This document shows, one piece after another, positions 1-11,779 of a DNA stretch of 64,000 nucleotides. The stretch spans positions 1,143,257 to 1,207,256 of the forward strand of contig BFEA01000206.1 in NCBI GenBank assembly GCA_003427395.1, read 5' to 3'. How positions within the stretch are numbered: position 1 is the stretch's first letter; every line of letters starts with the position of its first letter. The notes below the pieces were generated by a model. That model did no database searches. It saw nothing but the letters and a program-made list of their open reading frames with translations, and was not told where the DNA came from. The stretch is from Chara braunii (Eukaryota > Streptophyta > Charophyceae > Charales > Characeae). The position numbers and the translations under genes are program-made.

Positions 1-180
1 GATGGTATTGAGCGTTGCCCTCATCCGTATACCACGCAGGGGTGCTGCAGAACACTACCTCTGCTCGTATATAGCACAAGGGCGTTGTCGAGCACTGTCC
101 TTGTCTGCCTACTGCGTAGAATATTGCTGAGTTACCCTGTTGCTCGTATGCAGCACAATGATGTTGTGTGAAGGCAGGTC
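1..180. repeat. degenerate 40-bp minisatellite, cut by the window edge
   Basis: About four imperfect units of roughly 40 bp run in tandem. Each has a GTTG-AGCA-like start and an end resembling CGTAT-AGCACA. Odd and even units resemble each other more closely, suggesting an 80-bp higher-order unit. The array probably continues to the left of the window. No coding potential is seen. Confidence 0.6.
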
Positions 181-2119
181 GTACCATAAATTTGTTTTAA
201 GTTAAAAAAAGTAAAGTAAATTAAAGTAATTATGGTACGGACTGCAACTTGTGCTCAAGTGTTATGCGAAATATCGTTATCGACATACTTTATTATGAAA
301 TGATGTATGGTGCATGATACGAAATAAAAATTTGTTTAACTAGTACATAAGGTACTACTCGTAGTAAACCCCTTTCGATTTATGCGTTTATTTCCTTCAC
401 AACTCAACACTCAACCATCACCAAGAGATGAAATCGGGTGGTATTTTCGAGCCTGGACTAACGATGAATCAAGTCATTGTTTTCTCCTTTAACTAGCAAT
501 TGAGCTTAATCAACGAATTCTGAAAATTTAAAGTACGTTGCTAAGGTTATTTTTACTCAATTAAGAAAACAGTTATTTAGTACTTCATCAACCAAAGTCA
601 ACATGAAGCATGAAAATATCCCATAACACATTAATTAGTGAATTTCCTTTAAGCAAGTTTGTGTAATCTGAAATATCATTCATCAGTTAGATCACACACA
701 CGAACCATTACAAAGTAACAAGTAGAGCGAAAATCTTGAGGAAGGGAAAAATGACAACGTTCTCAAGTATGGTTAATCGAGGTCTTATCTTTTCTAAGAC
801 TCAATTAATACTCAAAGTTTTCCAAGAGTCTATCACTGTCATTCAAGTTCACCATTATGTCCCTCTTTTACTTTTAAACCCCATCCTTTAATGCTAGCCC
901 CATTCCCTAGATCAACCAAGAAACACTCGTGCCATGAGTGATGAGAATCATTACTTTTCTAGTTGGTTTGCTAATGAACTTGCTTGTACTTCTAAAAGTG
1001 AAAAGTGATCTCCACAAGGAGAAGCAAAGTCTCTCTTTGTTATAGCCTCAAGAACTAACACAAAAGAGGCAACGTAAATGACTAGCGCGAAGGCATTCAA
1101 ATCACTTTCTATAACGGTATCAAAGTTCGGCGCAAAGATAGTAAAATCACACTTCATAGTGGTTTTCATAATCAGTACAAGAAAAAACAGATTATGCTAA
1201 GTGACGACAACTGTTTTTATCGGTGTGACAATCACTCATTCCCAAAAGTTAAAAAAAAACTCTCCCATTCACGAAAGTCTCACTCATAGTTTCTTTCATT
1301 TATGCTTTGGTTGCGGCCAACTTAGTATAAAGCTTGTAAATGATGGTGACAATTTTGAAGCTCACTTATAATAGATGATGTAACACTTCGATAGCGGTGA
1401 AAAAAACATCGTTGAATGCAATGTAGATGAACAAACCAATATTGAGTGCAACGTCCCGAGACTCATTGGTGACAGTAGACTTAGTAGGATTCAGCGTAGC
1501 AGTAAACAATCACCCGCTATGACGATCTCGTACGGAATGACAAAAAGGAGACAAAACAAGTGTCTGCAATAACACACTAAATAGACAAACGGCTGGCGAG
1601 GAAAAAAACTCTTTGGTCCTGGTGCATTTACACCAGCATTGGCATTACCGGCTCCCCCGTATGACTATGACCCTTCGAAGCTTTGACTTTTTTTCCTCTC
1701 TCATTCTGCCTCTTACACCTATGTACTGAAGATGGTGAAGACAACATCGCACTTGACTTGGTGATGATGGTGAAAGAAGCGCGACGCGAAACTCTCTGAA
1801 GACGACTGGAATCAACACAAAATACAAACCAGTATTGTCAACCACAATCTCTCACACATAATGCATTCATTCGACGTCTGACCTCTCTGTGCGTTCCTGA
1901 CCTTCTACTCTTTTGTGAGTTCACTTCTTCATTTGCTCTGTAAAACTCACTCTTGACGATTGACAATAATGAAGGGCAATATTGTTGACGTCAACAACAA
2001 CCTCATGCGTGAAGCTCTCGTTTATACCAGCCCTCAATTGCTACAACTCTTTCGCTCATGTCTTGCACATAGCATCTACACACCACAAATGCGATTGCAA
2101 TATGCTAAAAAAATCCATA
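181..2119. other. AT-rich intergenic stretch, nothing recognised
   Basis: Only short chance open frames on both strands. No domain, RNA gene or clear repeat boundary was recognised. Confidence 0.6.
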
Positions 2120-4356
2120 TTTGTCCATACTAGCGAAGTCGAGTAGGAAAAAAAAGAATTGAACGTGTATCTTCCTATGTTATAGCGGAAGATTCATTAT
2201 AATTTTGCACATTACGTGAGTAGTGGAACAAGACCTTTAGCAGCGCATGCCCACTCATCATCACGATCCGACTTGTCATTATGTAAACCATTATGTCAAT
2301 CGTTGTTGTGACTATCATCGCTCTCGATCATGCATGTTTTTTAGCTCGCTATCATAGCAAAGATGGTATTCCCCACAGTGGTTTTCTTCTCTACGGGCGA
2401 GGCTTTTGAACACGGTGTTTTTCGTCCTCTTGATCATGGCAAGGCCCGTGGTGTTCGCAAGAGTCTCGTGAACTTGGTCAGTTTGCTGGTAAAGTACATC
2501 GAGTTGATAAGGGAGGAGTGGGCACTTACCAGGGAGAACTGACGATGCGGGATGCACCGAAAGTCGAGTTACGGTGCCAAGCTGCAATATACCTGGCCAA
2601 AATTTTTGGTGGGAGATTCATTCGCAAATTATACATTTGGTGAGTAGCGGTACGAGGCTCGTGCCCTCGGTCGTGCTTGCCTTGGCAGTCGTGCACACCT
2701 TGACCATCGTACTTTTTTGTGATGATTATGATCTTGGTGGTCGTCTCGGTGATCTCCTTCAAAGTGTGTCGTGATCCTCTTCGTGGCGGTCCTCCTTGCA
2801 GTGACGCTGCCGGCCAGGGGCGTTACTAGGGGGTAAGGTGATAGTAGGTAGCCAAAGGCCATAGAAGGGGGAACATTGGAAAGGAGGGAGAAGATAGGAG
2901 TGGAGGTGGGTCAATCATAGCAAAAAAAACTGACTGGATTAAATGTGGGGAAAAAAAAGAAAAAAAGGCAACGATTTCAAATTAAAGAGCTTACCTGACC
3001 AAGGTGCAGCTACAAACTTCAAGTTGCGGAGTCCGAATCTGTAGCGTGCCAATGACGAGGTTGTAGCGAGGACTGATAGATTAAGAGCTCTTTCTTGATT
3101 CTATGGATGATGGTGCACGACCACTTTCAGTTGGAGGGGTGGTTGATGTGATGAATTTTGCTAACGAGTTAGACTTCCGTCTACCAAGAAAGCTCATGAG
3201 GACCAAACATAACAACAATGAGCATACTAATAATTCTTTTTCTATTTCATTTGCAATTGTCTCTGCTATCCTTACAAACTGTAGTTCAAACTCAGGATTG
3301 TTGCTGCTATGAGCCTGCTATGGTCGTTGTTGCCGCTAGTTTTCATTGTTGCAACTTCTTTTGGGAAATAATTAGCCTATGCAGTCCTATCGGTACTAAG
3401 CACCTGTGTTGATTACTACCTCCAGCAAAGGCAGACTGCTATTGCTGACTCTGAACCCGATTGTTGTGTGTTTTGTTGCTTCTGCTATATATTTCGAGGT
3501 GCTTTTTTAGGGCTCGCTGTTTTTTTATGCACAGTACTGCTTGTGTCCGGGTTTTGCATTGTACATCGCCGTGTTTTTGTTGTGCTAGTTGCGCACTTTA
3601 TTATGTCTCGCGCGGCATATTGCTGAGTGCGGGTTGGTGCTTGGAGTTGTGCATTGCCACGTTACCTTGTTGTTGCTGCACGTTTGTTGTATGCGCTTTT
3701 TTATTGAGTTTTATTGTGTTCTGCCCACGTTCCGAATAAATCATGGGGGTGTGATCCATTTGAATGCGATCTTTTCTAAATTGCGTATCAACATTTGGGT
3801 TGGGGGAAGGACATTGCAATTTGAGAGAGTGGTCAGGTTCTGCAAGGATGTCACTACTCCGACTTTGAGGCTTAACAGAGGGTTGTTACTCTCGATTCTA
3901 GCCACGGTTCGACTGTCTGACTGCATTTTTAGTCACCATTGCGGGGCCCTCAGGAGCGTCAAGACTTCAAGACCATCTCACTGGTACGTGAGTTTGCGTT
4001 TATCCTTTTTGTATCTGAGTGACTTAATGTATCTCCTTCCGTCCATCTTACTCTAAGTCTAGTCTAGTTGGTTACAAGAGAAAGGCGGCAAGCAGGATTG
4101 AAATCCGTAATCCGCGCCAAGGTCTTTGTGGGAGGTTGCCTTACTGACTGTAGGAGCTCTACAGGAACCTGGGCGGGGTCTTGGAGGCAGAAAACTCTCA
4201 GGTATAACGATTTTGATTCTTGCATGGACCCACTAAGCCCATATCAATACATCCCTCTACTTTGTCTGCGACGTATGCATGTACCCTTATGAACTTTGTT
4301 TTTATCCATGACTTAATTCAGACTAAGTAAAGGGATTGCATGCATGAAGTTTATCT

Positions 4357-4440
4357 ATTTTATTGTTTGAAATTCAGGCAACGAGAGGATGAACCGGGGT
4401 TATTGTTTGAAATTCAGACAACGAGGGGATGGACCGGGGA
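4357..4440. repeat. two-copy 40-bp tandem duplication
   Basis: Two adjacent copies of a unit containing TTGTTTGAAATTCAG and CAACGAG, then a GGATG-ACCGGGG end, with few differences. It lies just before hairpin array A. Confidence 0.7.
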
Positions 4441-4477
4441 AAGGTGAGAGAAAAGTGGTTTAGGTAGGGTCTTAAAA

Positions 4478-5093
4478 AGTCAAACATTTTTTCAAAGATA
4501 AATGGTCTGATCATTTTGTTTTATTTTGTTTTCTGAAGGACAAAGTATTGATTTTAGATTAATGACTTTGTTGCTATATTTTTTGGCTTGTTTTTTGTAC
4601 AACTAGAGATGCATAGTTTGATTGTTGTTTATGTAGGGTTTTGACTACTTGAACTTTGGGGGTCAGACATTGTTTATAAGATTAATTGTCTGACCAATGT
4701 TTATTTCTTGGTAGTTTTTGAACAAGCTCTGAACATTGTTTCTAAGATTAATAACAAAAAGTACTCTGCCTTTTTTTATGTTAAGAAGAAAAAAGGTTGA
4801 GCATTAGTTTCAAAATGAATGGCCCAACTCTTTGGATGTTTTTTTTTATGAGGGAGGTTCAGGCCAAAAGGCTGAGTATTATTTCTAAGATAAATAGTTA
4901 AGCTTAAAGTCTCGGACAATTAACGAGAACTGAGAATTTGACTTTTTATATTTTTACTATTATATATATATATACATATATACGAACAATACGAGTCAAA
5001 CATTGTTTCTGAGATAAATGGTCTGACTAAGAGTTGTAAATGGACGTAACATGGACCTTCCGAGCATTCTTTATAAGATAAATGGTTTAACCC
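4478..5093. repeat. hairpin array A: 8-bp variable arms around a conserved 18-19-nt loop
   Basis: Units share a loop resembling ATTGTTTCTAAGATAAATG, flanked by 8-nt arms that are inverted complements although arm sequence differs between units. Good units are: 4539-4572 (arms GACAAAGT and ACTTTGTT); 4661-4695 (GGTCAGAC and GTCTGACC, perfect); 4795-4829 (GGTTGAGC and GCCCAACT); 4994-5028 (AGTCAAAC and GTCTGACT); and 4478-4512 (AGTCAAAC and GTCTGATC). Nearly all mismatches are A-C or G-T, as expected from single transitions. Units at 4727-4761, 4871-4903 and 5058-5092 keep the loop but have decayed arms. Spacing is roughly 60-140 bp. No known family was recognised. Confidence 0.65.
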
Positions 5094-6544
5094 TACGTAC
5101 ACTTTAAACATTTAGTTCATCTAAATATATATAATATATATATAAATATAGATGAGTATGAGGGTTTATTGTCCATACACTTAAAGTTAATTTGGTAATC
5201 GGTATGTGTTGTATAGCAAACCCTTTTTGGTTACTTCGATTCAAGATCTCACTAGTTTTTGCTCGATCCTACGAGGATCGTCTTCCGTTGTCTTTTGATA
5301 ACAAGTCGGTTCACGATTCAAATTCAAACTTATTCTCGATACTTAACCTAAGGCCTTAACCCTTGTGTATTTAATTATTTTTTTGAGTTTTTACCCGAAC
5401 TTTTATTAAATGGTCATTTACAAAAAATTGAGTGCTTTATTTTGAAAGGTTTGACAAAGGCAGAGGTTTGTGTCAATAAGGCAATGGGTGTGAGTGCAGA
5501 TAGTGGTTGAAGTTGACCTCGTCTAGGGTGTGGTTGTAGATATTATATCTGTGGTGTGATTGCCAGTATGTTTTACGAGTTGAAATCCGAATTCGACTTT
5601 GTATGCAATCATGTCTATATTTTGAAGGGAGTCACACTTTGATTGTGAGAGTGTTCACCTCGTGTCTTGTAACCCTGTTTTAGTTACATTTTGTGTAACC
5701 GAGCGACGTACTGTAACCGTGCGTAAGGATTGAGCAGACTCGTACTGAGAGAGAAGGGGGATCCCCTTTTATTCTTGCTTATCATATTTGTATAGTTGGA
5801 CGTTGACGTCCGTAGTGACTGTAAAAATATAACCCCTTGACTTGTCTAAAGGTCTTCGGAGATGGAGCCTCGTCCCATATGTCAAAGGCGCATCGCTGCC
5901 ACAAAGAGTTGAAGCACGCCTATCAGTCAATCGCGCAGGGTGCAAAATATGATAGGTCTTCTAATCACCCTCGCGATTGTCTAACGTCACGAGATTAACC
6001 TCTCAAGATGCGTATCAGCCGATACTTGAGTGTAAAAAATGATTCTCGAAATCATTAAGGATCATGCGGTCATAGGTAGCATATAATACGTCATCTTTGT
6101 GTCTGCTTATATATCCACGTATGGCTAGTCGATATAACCAAGCCTACGTCACCACAACATTTAATAAGAGTCTCAAGCACGACACCCACGTATTTCGTTG
6201 TGAAAAGGTTATGGGTCGGATATGAAAAAGGGACTAGGCAGAATTTACATACAAAGTCTGGTTTATTTTTTTGATGCATGTGGTGTTGTTAGACGGACCG
6301 TCCTGGTCAACTGACGCAGAGTCGAGCTTAGGAGATCAACCCCCCACTCATGGTCAATAGACCATGAAAAATTCATCGAAAGGAGTAGTGAAGCTTGCGA
6401 ATGAAATATTACAGAATTCGCTAAAGCAGATTACCAAAATCAGTGCTTAAGTTTAACGAAAAAAAAAAAAATATTTATGAATTCATTTTTTTTCAACACC
6501 GGGAGATATTTTTTAAATCTTACTTAGTCGTTTTTTAAAGTTAT

Positions 6545-7155
6545 TTCCCGATGTGGTTTCAGTGTTTCTGTTACCAAAAGCACATTTCGGGATTTCAAAA
6601 TTCTACTTAGGCATTTTGGAAGGTTATATCCCTACATCATCTCAGTGTTTTGGTACCAAAGACGCACTTCGGGATTTTGACGTTTTACATGGGCATTCTG
6701 AACGGTTATATCCCCAAGTGATTTTGGTGTTGCAATATCGAAAACACTTCAGGATTTTGATATTTCACTTACTTATTTTTTTAAGTTATTTCCCGACATG
6801 GTTTCGGCGTTTCGGTACCAAAAACGCACTTCGGAATTTTATAGTTTTACCTAAACATTTTGAGAGGTTAAATCCCGAAGTGGTTGATGTTTTGATATTG
6901 AAAACGCATTTCGGGATTTCGGTGTTATACATAGTCGTTATTTTCTGAAGTGGTTTCGGTGTTTCAGTACATGAAATGCACTTTAGAATTTTTTTTTTTT
7001 ACTTAGTCATTTTTCGAAAGTTATATCTCGAAGTGGTTTCGGTGTTTCCTTACCGAAAACGCACTTTGGGATTTCGGTCTTTTACTAAGGGCATTTTAAG
7101 AGGTTATATGGTGAAGAGCTTTGGGCGTTTTGGTATTTTAAAAGCACTTTGGTAC
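6545..7155. repeat. tandem array, left arm of a foldback-like structure
   Basis: About eight degenerate units of roughly 80 bp. Each contains a GCACTTCGGGATTT-like core, a TTTTAC-TAG segment, a GGTTATATCCC segment and GGTGTTTCGGTACC. The same unit occurs in reverse complement in the array at 8690-10050. Confidence 0.7.
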
Positions 7156-7360
7156 TAAAGAAATACTTAAAACCAACAGTTGGCGCATGCATTACAGATA
7201 TGAAGAGTTGAGAGCACATAACAAGGATTTTTTTTTTTTCGAGCAAAACTATAGTCGAATAGAAGGACTCCTATGTGTGTGTTGTGTGTGTCTGTTTGTT
7301 TCTGTGTATGTATGCTTGTGAAAGAGAGGTAGACAGACACAAACACAAACAAACAAACAT

Positions 7361-7363
<3 letters not shown>

Positions 7364-7441
<78 letters not shown>
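7364..7441 (+). repeat. (GA)n microsatellite
   Basis: An almost pure run of about 38 GA units. Confidence 0.95.
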
Positions 7442-7442
<1 letters not shown>

Positions 7443-7948
7443 GCACAAAGATATGTTCACCAATTTGTACATTTGGTGGCAGGTGGGACATGTGCTTTTA
7501 CGTTTTCACTTTACTATTTTAACTTTGAAATGTTAATCTTCGTGTCACCAGCCTGTAATCATTTTATTTTGGTGTTAAGCTATATTACTAAATCCGTTCG
7601 AAACATGAACAATTTCTTTATATAAAAGTAATAATTTGGTGCCAGTTCTTTATTGTATTCTACTTCGTTTTCTAAAGTATGAATGCTCATCTTTATGTTT
7701 TTTGCATATGTCTTAGGTTTGTTATTGATCGAGACTCAGATTATTTCACATCTGCTTACTCATGCTTTTATTCTCATGAGTGTTTTTGCTTACACGTATT
7801 CTTCTGAACGTGAGAGCACGCTGCTGGTTCGTGTCCTTGTGCTCTTGCCTTTTCACATGTGTTTGCAGGGTGTGAAAAAACGTAAGCACAAAGACGTCGA
7901 CCAACAATGGTCGCTCATGATAAAAAATAGTTCGGGCATCTATGTTTG

Positions 7949-7953
<5 letters not shown>

Positions 7954-8013
<60 letters not shown>
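7954..8013 (+). repeat. (CT)n microsatellite
   Basis: A pure run of about 30 CT units, in inverted orientation to the GA run 500 bp upstream. Confidence 0.95.
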
Positions 8014-8015
<2 letters not shown>

Positions 8016-9302
8016 GAGATGATGTACATCCACACATAATTGAAACCCCCGTAGTGTTATTATTATCATTTTTTTCGAAACCCGGTATTGATCCGTTAGA
8101 GGACGTGATATGAGCAACCCCCTGTACCAATACCGCTTTCGGGTAGCTCCACTCTATAGGTAGGGAGTAGCATCTGTTGGAACCGAGTTTAGTATCATTG
8201 AACAGCCCATTGCAACTTCAACATTCGATGCCTCCTTGCTATCATTTGTTGCACTTGTCTATTTTTTTTTTAATGGAAAAAAACAAAAACAAAAGCCTTG
8301 TATTTTAATACTGGTACGTAAGTATTGAAAGTCGTTGGACTATGACGATAGCGAAACAACACCTTATGTGCATGCTTATAGTTTAAATGTGTGCCAACTT
8401 TAGGACCACATTTTTCTCCCCCTTCCTGTTTGAAAATATTCAAAAAATTTCCAGCACGATAACTCCTACTCAATATTAGTCAGTTACCACCCACTTCATA
8501 ATTTTATTTTTTTGTAACAAGCAAAGTCCACTCTTTGCAGGACCATGAGAATTCTTAAAGTGAATTTATTAATTCCCACTCCCCTCACTATTTAAAATTT
8601 TAATCAAAAATTTTACTTTTTTGTTTTGTTTGTTATTTTTATCATTTTTTTTTTTACAATTAAAAAAAATCATATTGTTTGATTTTTTTTCTTAAAATTA
8701 AAAAAAAAACTAAGTAAACATCGAAAATTATGAACTGTTATTCGATACCAGAACACCGAACAAATTTTGGGATACAGATTGAGAATGTAAATACCGAAAT
8801 CCTGAAATGTAATTCGGTACTGAATATACTTCGAGATACAGATCTCTAAACTGTCAAAGCGAACACCGAAAATCCGAAAGTGTAATTCAGTATGGAAACA
8901 CCGAATATACATCGGGATATAAATCCCGAATTGATAGAAACTATGCTAAGTAAACAAAGAAAATCTTGAAGTGTAATTCGATGCCGAAACACCGAATATA
9001 CTTCAGAATACAAACCTCAAATAGATAGAAGATATACTAATGAAATACCGAAAATCTCGAAGTGCGATTCAGTTCTGAAACATCGAATGTACTGCGGGAT
9101 ATAAAATATTTAAATAGACAAAGTAAACACTGAAAATCCTGAAGTGTAATTCGGATCCGAAACATTGAATATATTTCAAGATAGAAATATATAAATTAAC
9201 AAAGTAAACACTGTAATTCTTGAAGTGTAATTCGGTACGGAAAAAACTAATATACTTCATAATATAAAATTTATAAATGATAGAAAAAATATTCATAAAA
9301 TG

Positions 9303-9377
9303 GAGGTTCCAGACGGACCGCTCGGATCACCCTATTTTCAAGGGCGGCCCTACCGTGCAAGGATCGGGGAAGGTCCA

Positions 9378-9413
<36 letters not shown>

Positions 9414-9572
9414 AATATTATGTAAAAAATTAAATTAAACAACGTTTGCCTCAAGATGACATCAATTTTTTTTATTAAATTTCAAATAAAAAATTTAATT
9501 AAAAAATCATCTTTATTTTTTTAGTTTTTTGGCCCGGTCGGGCACGTGGACCTAGGCTACTCTGGTAGCCTA
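9303..9572 (-). mobile_element. small non-autonomous terminal-inverted-repeat (MITE-like) element
   Basis: Its reverse complement aligns over most of its length with 59153-59407. Shared blocks include GCCCGRCYGGGCCAAAAA, a TTGARGCAAAMGTTGTT block, a long T run, GGACYTTCCC and CTTGCACGG. Its ends are imperfect inverted repeats (AGGCTACCAGA and AGGTTCCAGA). Being present in one place in the tandem array but not elsewhere in it supports insertion. A clean target-site duplication was not found. Confidence 0.6.
9381..9411 (+). repeat. poly(A) run of about 31
   Basis: A homopolymer inside the MITE-like element. The related copy at 59153-59407 has a T run at the matching place in the opposite orientation. 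Confidence 0.9.
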
Positions 9573-10050
9573 GAAAAAAACATAAAAAAAAACTCATAGT
9601 GTAATTTGGTACCGAAACACCAAATATACTACGAGATATAAATCTTTAATTGATAGAAAATATACTACGTAAATACAAAAAATCTCAAAAAATCCCAAAG
9701 TGTAATTCGGTACCGAAAAACCGAATATAATTCAGGATATAACTCTTTAAAATCACAAAGCTAACACCGGAAATCCCAAAGTGGAATTCGGTACCTAAAC
9801 ATCGAATATACTTCGGGATATAAATCTTTAATTGATATAAAATATACTAAGTAAACAGTGGAAATCTCGAAGTGAATCCGATACCGAAACACCGAATGAA
9901 CTTCGGGATATAAATCTTTAAATTGACAAAATAAATAATGAAAATCCCGAAATATTTGGTATCGAAACAACAAATATATATCGAGATATAAATCTTTAAT
10001 GGATAGAGAATATACTAAGTTGACACCGAAAATCCAGGAGTACAATCTAG

Positions 10051-11779
10051 TGTCGGTGCAAATACCCTTACAAGGGTATCCACCCTTATTTTTGCAAGTG
10101 ACAAAAAATAAGTTTGGTTCAAAGTCTGAGTACACCGAGTGAGTCGTGGTTATGTTCTGGTTACGCCGACTAAGTGGTTCACTAGAAATAGAGAGTATGT
10201 GGGTTCGTAGGCCTGAGGCGCACGTGTTCTCTTTTCTTGTTGATGATTGTAAAGTCGACGTGGTTACCAGCCAAATTTTTGTTTTTGATTTAAATAAGGA
10301 TTAAAAATTTTCGTCTTTTGATTGTTACGCTTTACCACGAAATGAACGCTCTTGCGAAGGACGGGATCGGCGGAAATATGGCCTTGAGTAATGGTCAGAG
10401 TGTGTGAGGGAACAGATCACGGGCGGGGTCGCCGCACGGTGGGAGCGGGGATTGACAATAGTGGAATTAGCTGATGGGTCGAGGTGTGGCTCTGAAACGC
10501 TTCAGTACACCTGTGTGCCGCGTGGTACGCGCTTATATACATTACCTTTAGTGCTAGAACCAGCCTTGGGCCTAACACAATTGGTTACGGTGTCGGACTT
10601 TCTTAAAGGAAATTCAAGGATTGGGGTCAGCGGACGACGATGGAGGAGGATTGGAGCGGCGTGGAGAAAGCAAGGGGTCGAGGGCCCATGGTTTTGCTGT
10701 ATGCGGGGCCGACACGGTGGTAGTTGTTATTAAATTTCTCTTACTATTATTATTATTGCAATCACAGTTGTTTTTATTTTTGCCTTCCCCAAGTCGGTTG
10801 CGATACTGGATTTGGGGGTTGGAGATGGGACTGGCGACGTTTGACTTAGATGGTGTGAGTTTGAACTCTGGGCCTATGTACTGACGACATCGAGGCAGTC
10901 GGGGACCTGGAACGCATGCCTCTTTTTGGTGGGCCCGTCTGGGTTCCTACGTGTTCGACATGTTTGCAAAATTCCTCTATCCTGTCCGTCTTGAAACATG
11001 GATCGAGGAGTTCAATGTGCACACGGGGGGTTAGGTGATCTAGCCCGCGAGGTGGAAGGAACTTGAGTGGCGGGGACTTTTGCGGGCGCACCACCCGTCA
11101 ATTGGTGATTGTGGTGAGGAGCTTGAGTGTGAGCATGCCGAAGGGACCCGACAAATGACGAACTATGTCTCGGTCTAGCAGCCTAGGGCGCAGTAGGGCG
11201 GGCCGCAGGTTGCCTGAGACCAGTCCGATGGAATCCTTCCCCACTCCAGACCTCAAAGTTCTCACTTGAATGTTTGCTACTACCACCAAGATCTGCGTCG
11301 GGCCCGCCTTATCAAGACTCACGCTATAAATTTGCAATAGTGTCACGCCCTCGATCCCTCGACCTGCGGTGAGAGAGGGGGGGGGTGTGAGTATGCTCGT
11401 TGGGGGCCCGAAAGGCGGAGCGATCCATAAGATACTTAGGGGAGGGGTCGTAGCGCTGCTGCTACGTCCGGTTCGTCCAACGGACTTGGGTCGAGAGGTG
11501 AAAAAATAATCACACTGCCTAATAATTGACTCCCTCTGAAGTTCGTCAGGATAGTTACAATCGTCATCCTCGGTTTCGTTATCGCCCGCTCATTCGCCCG
11601 CTAACGCCAAACTTCGACCACGCAGCCGAAGATCGCACAAAACTTACCTGATCCTTGACGAAACTTGGCAAGGGAAAGTGTGATTTGGAGGTTAACACCA
11701 GACTAATCAAATGGTAGTATAAAAATTCAAGCTCAAAAGTTAGGTTTTGTGCTATATCGACTAGGGGTTGCACTAGTAA
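10051..11779. other. intergenic stretch, nothing recognised
   Basis: More GC-rich than the flanks, with several chance open frames of about 80-110 codons that show no family resemblance. No RNA gene or repeat boundary was recognised. Confidence 0.5.

Larger units (their letters stand above)
2120..6290 (+). repeat. large dispersed non-coding repeat, copy A
   Basis: Many blocks align in the same order and orientation with copy B at 11780-17540. Examples are 4020-4140 with 13192-13330 (both include AAGGCGGCA and TAATCCG), 5165-5350 with 16270-16460 (both include TCCATACACTTA), 5440-5520 with 16505-16585 (both include GTGAGTGCAG or ATGAGTGCAG followed by GTGGTTGA), and 5835-6250 with 17110-17500 (both include CCCCTTGACTT). 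Divergence is high. No coding frame or LTR signature was found, so this could be a degraded large retroelement or an old direct duplication. The left limit is uncertain; the weak 2190 match to 11818 and 11986 (GGAAGATTCAT) sets it. Confidence 0.5.
7156..8689. other. spacer between the two inverted arrays
   Basis: Holds a long GA microsatellite and a long CT microsatellite in inverted arrangement. It also has a TG/CA-rich segment at 7266-7360 that can fold on itself. No gene was recognised; open frames here are read through the microsatellites. Confidence 0.6.
8690..10050. repeat. tandem array, right arm of a foldback-like structure
   Basis: About twelve degenerate units of 80-90 bp with cores such as CCCGAAGTGTAATTCGGTAC and CTTCGGGATATAAATC. 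They are the reverse complement of the units at 6545-7155. The array is interrupted at 9303-9572 by a small terminal-inverted-repeat element. Confidence 0.7.

Noticed and set aside
660-710. CTGATGA on the minus strand near 679
   Set aside because: No stem II and no GAAA follow it.
7275-7625. Arg-Glu or Ser-Leu repeat proteins around the microsatellites (also near 7683-8117 and 20228-20829)
   Set aside because: Translations of GA/CT/TG dinucleotide runs.
6545-10050. CRISPR-like array
   Set aside because: Units are degenerate throughout with no unique spacers, and the genome is eukaryotic.
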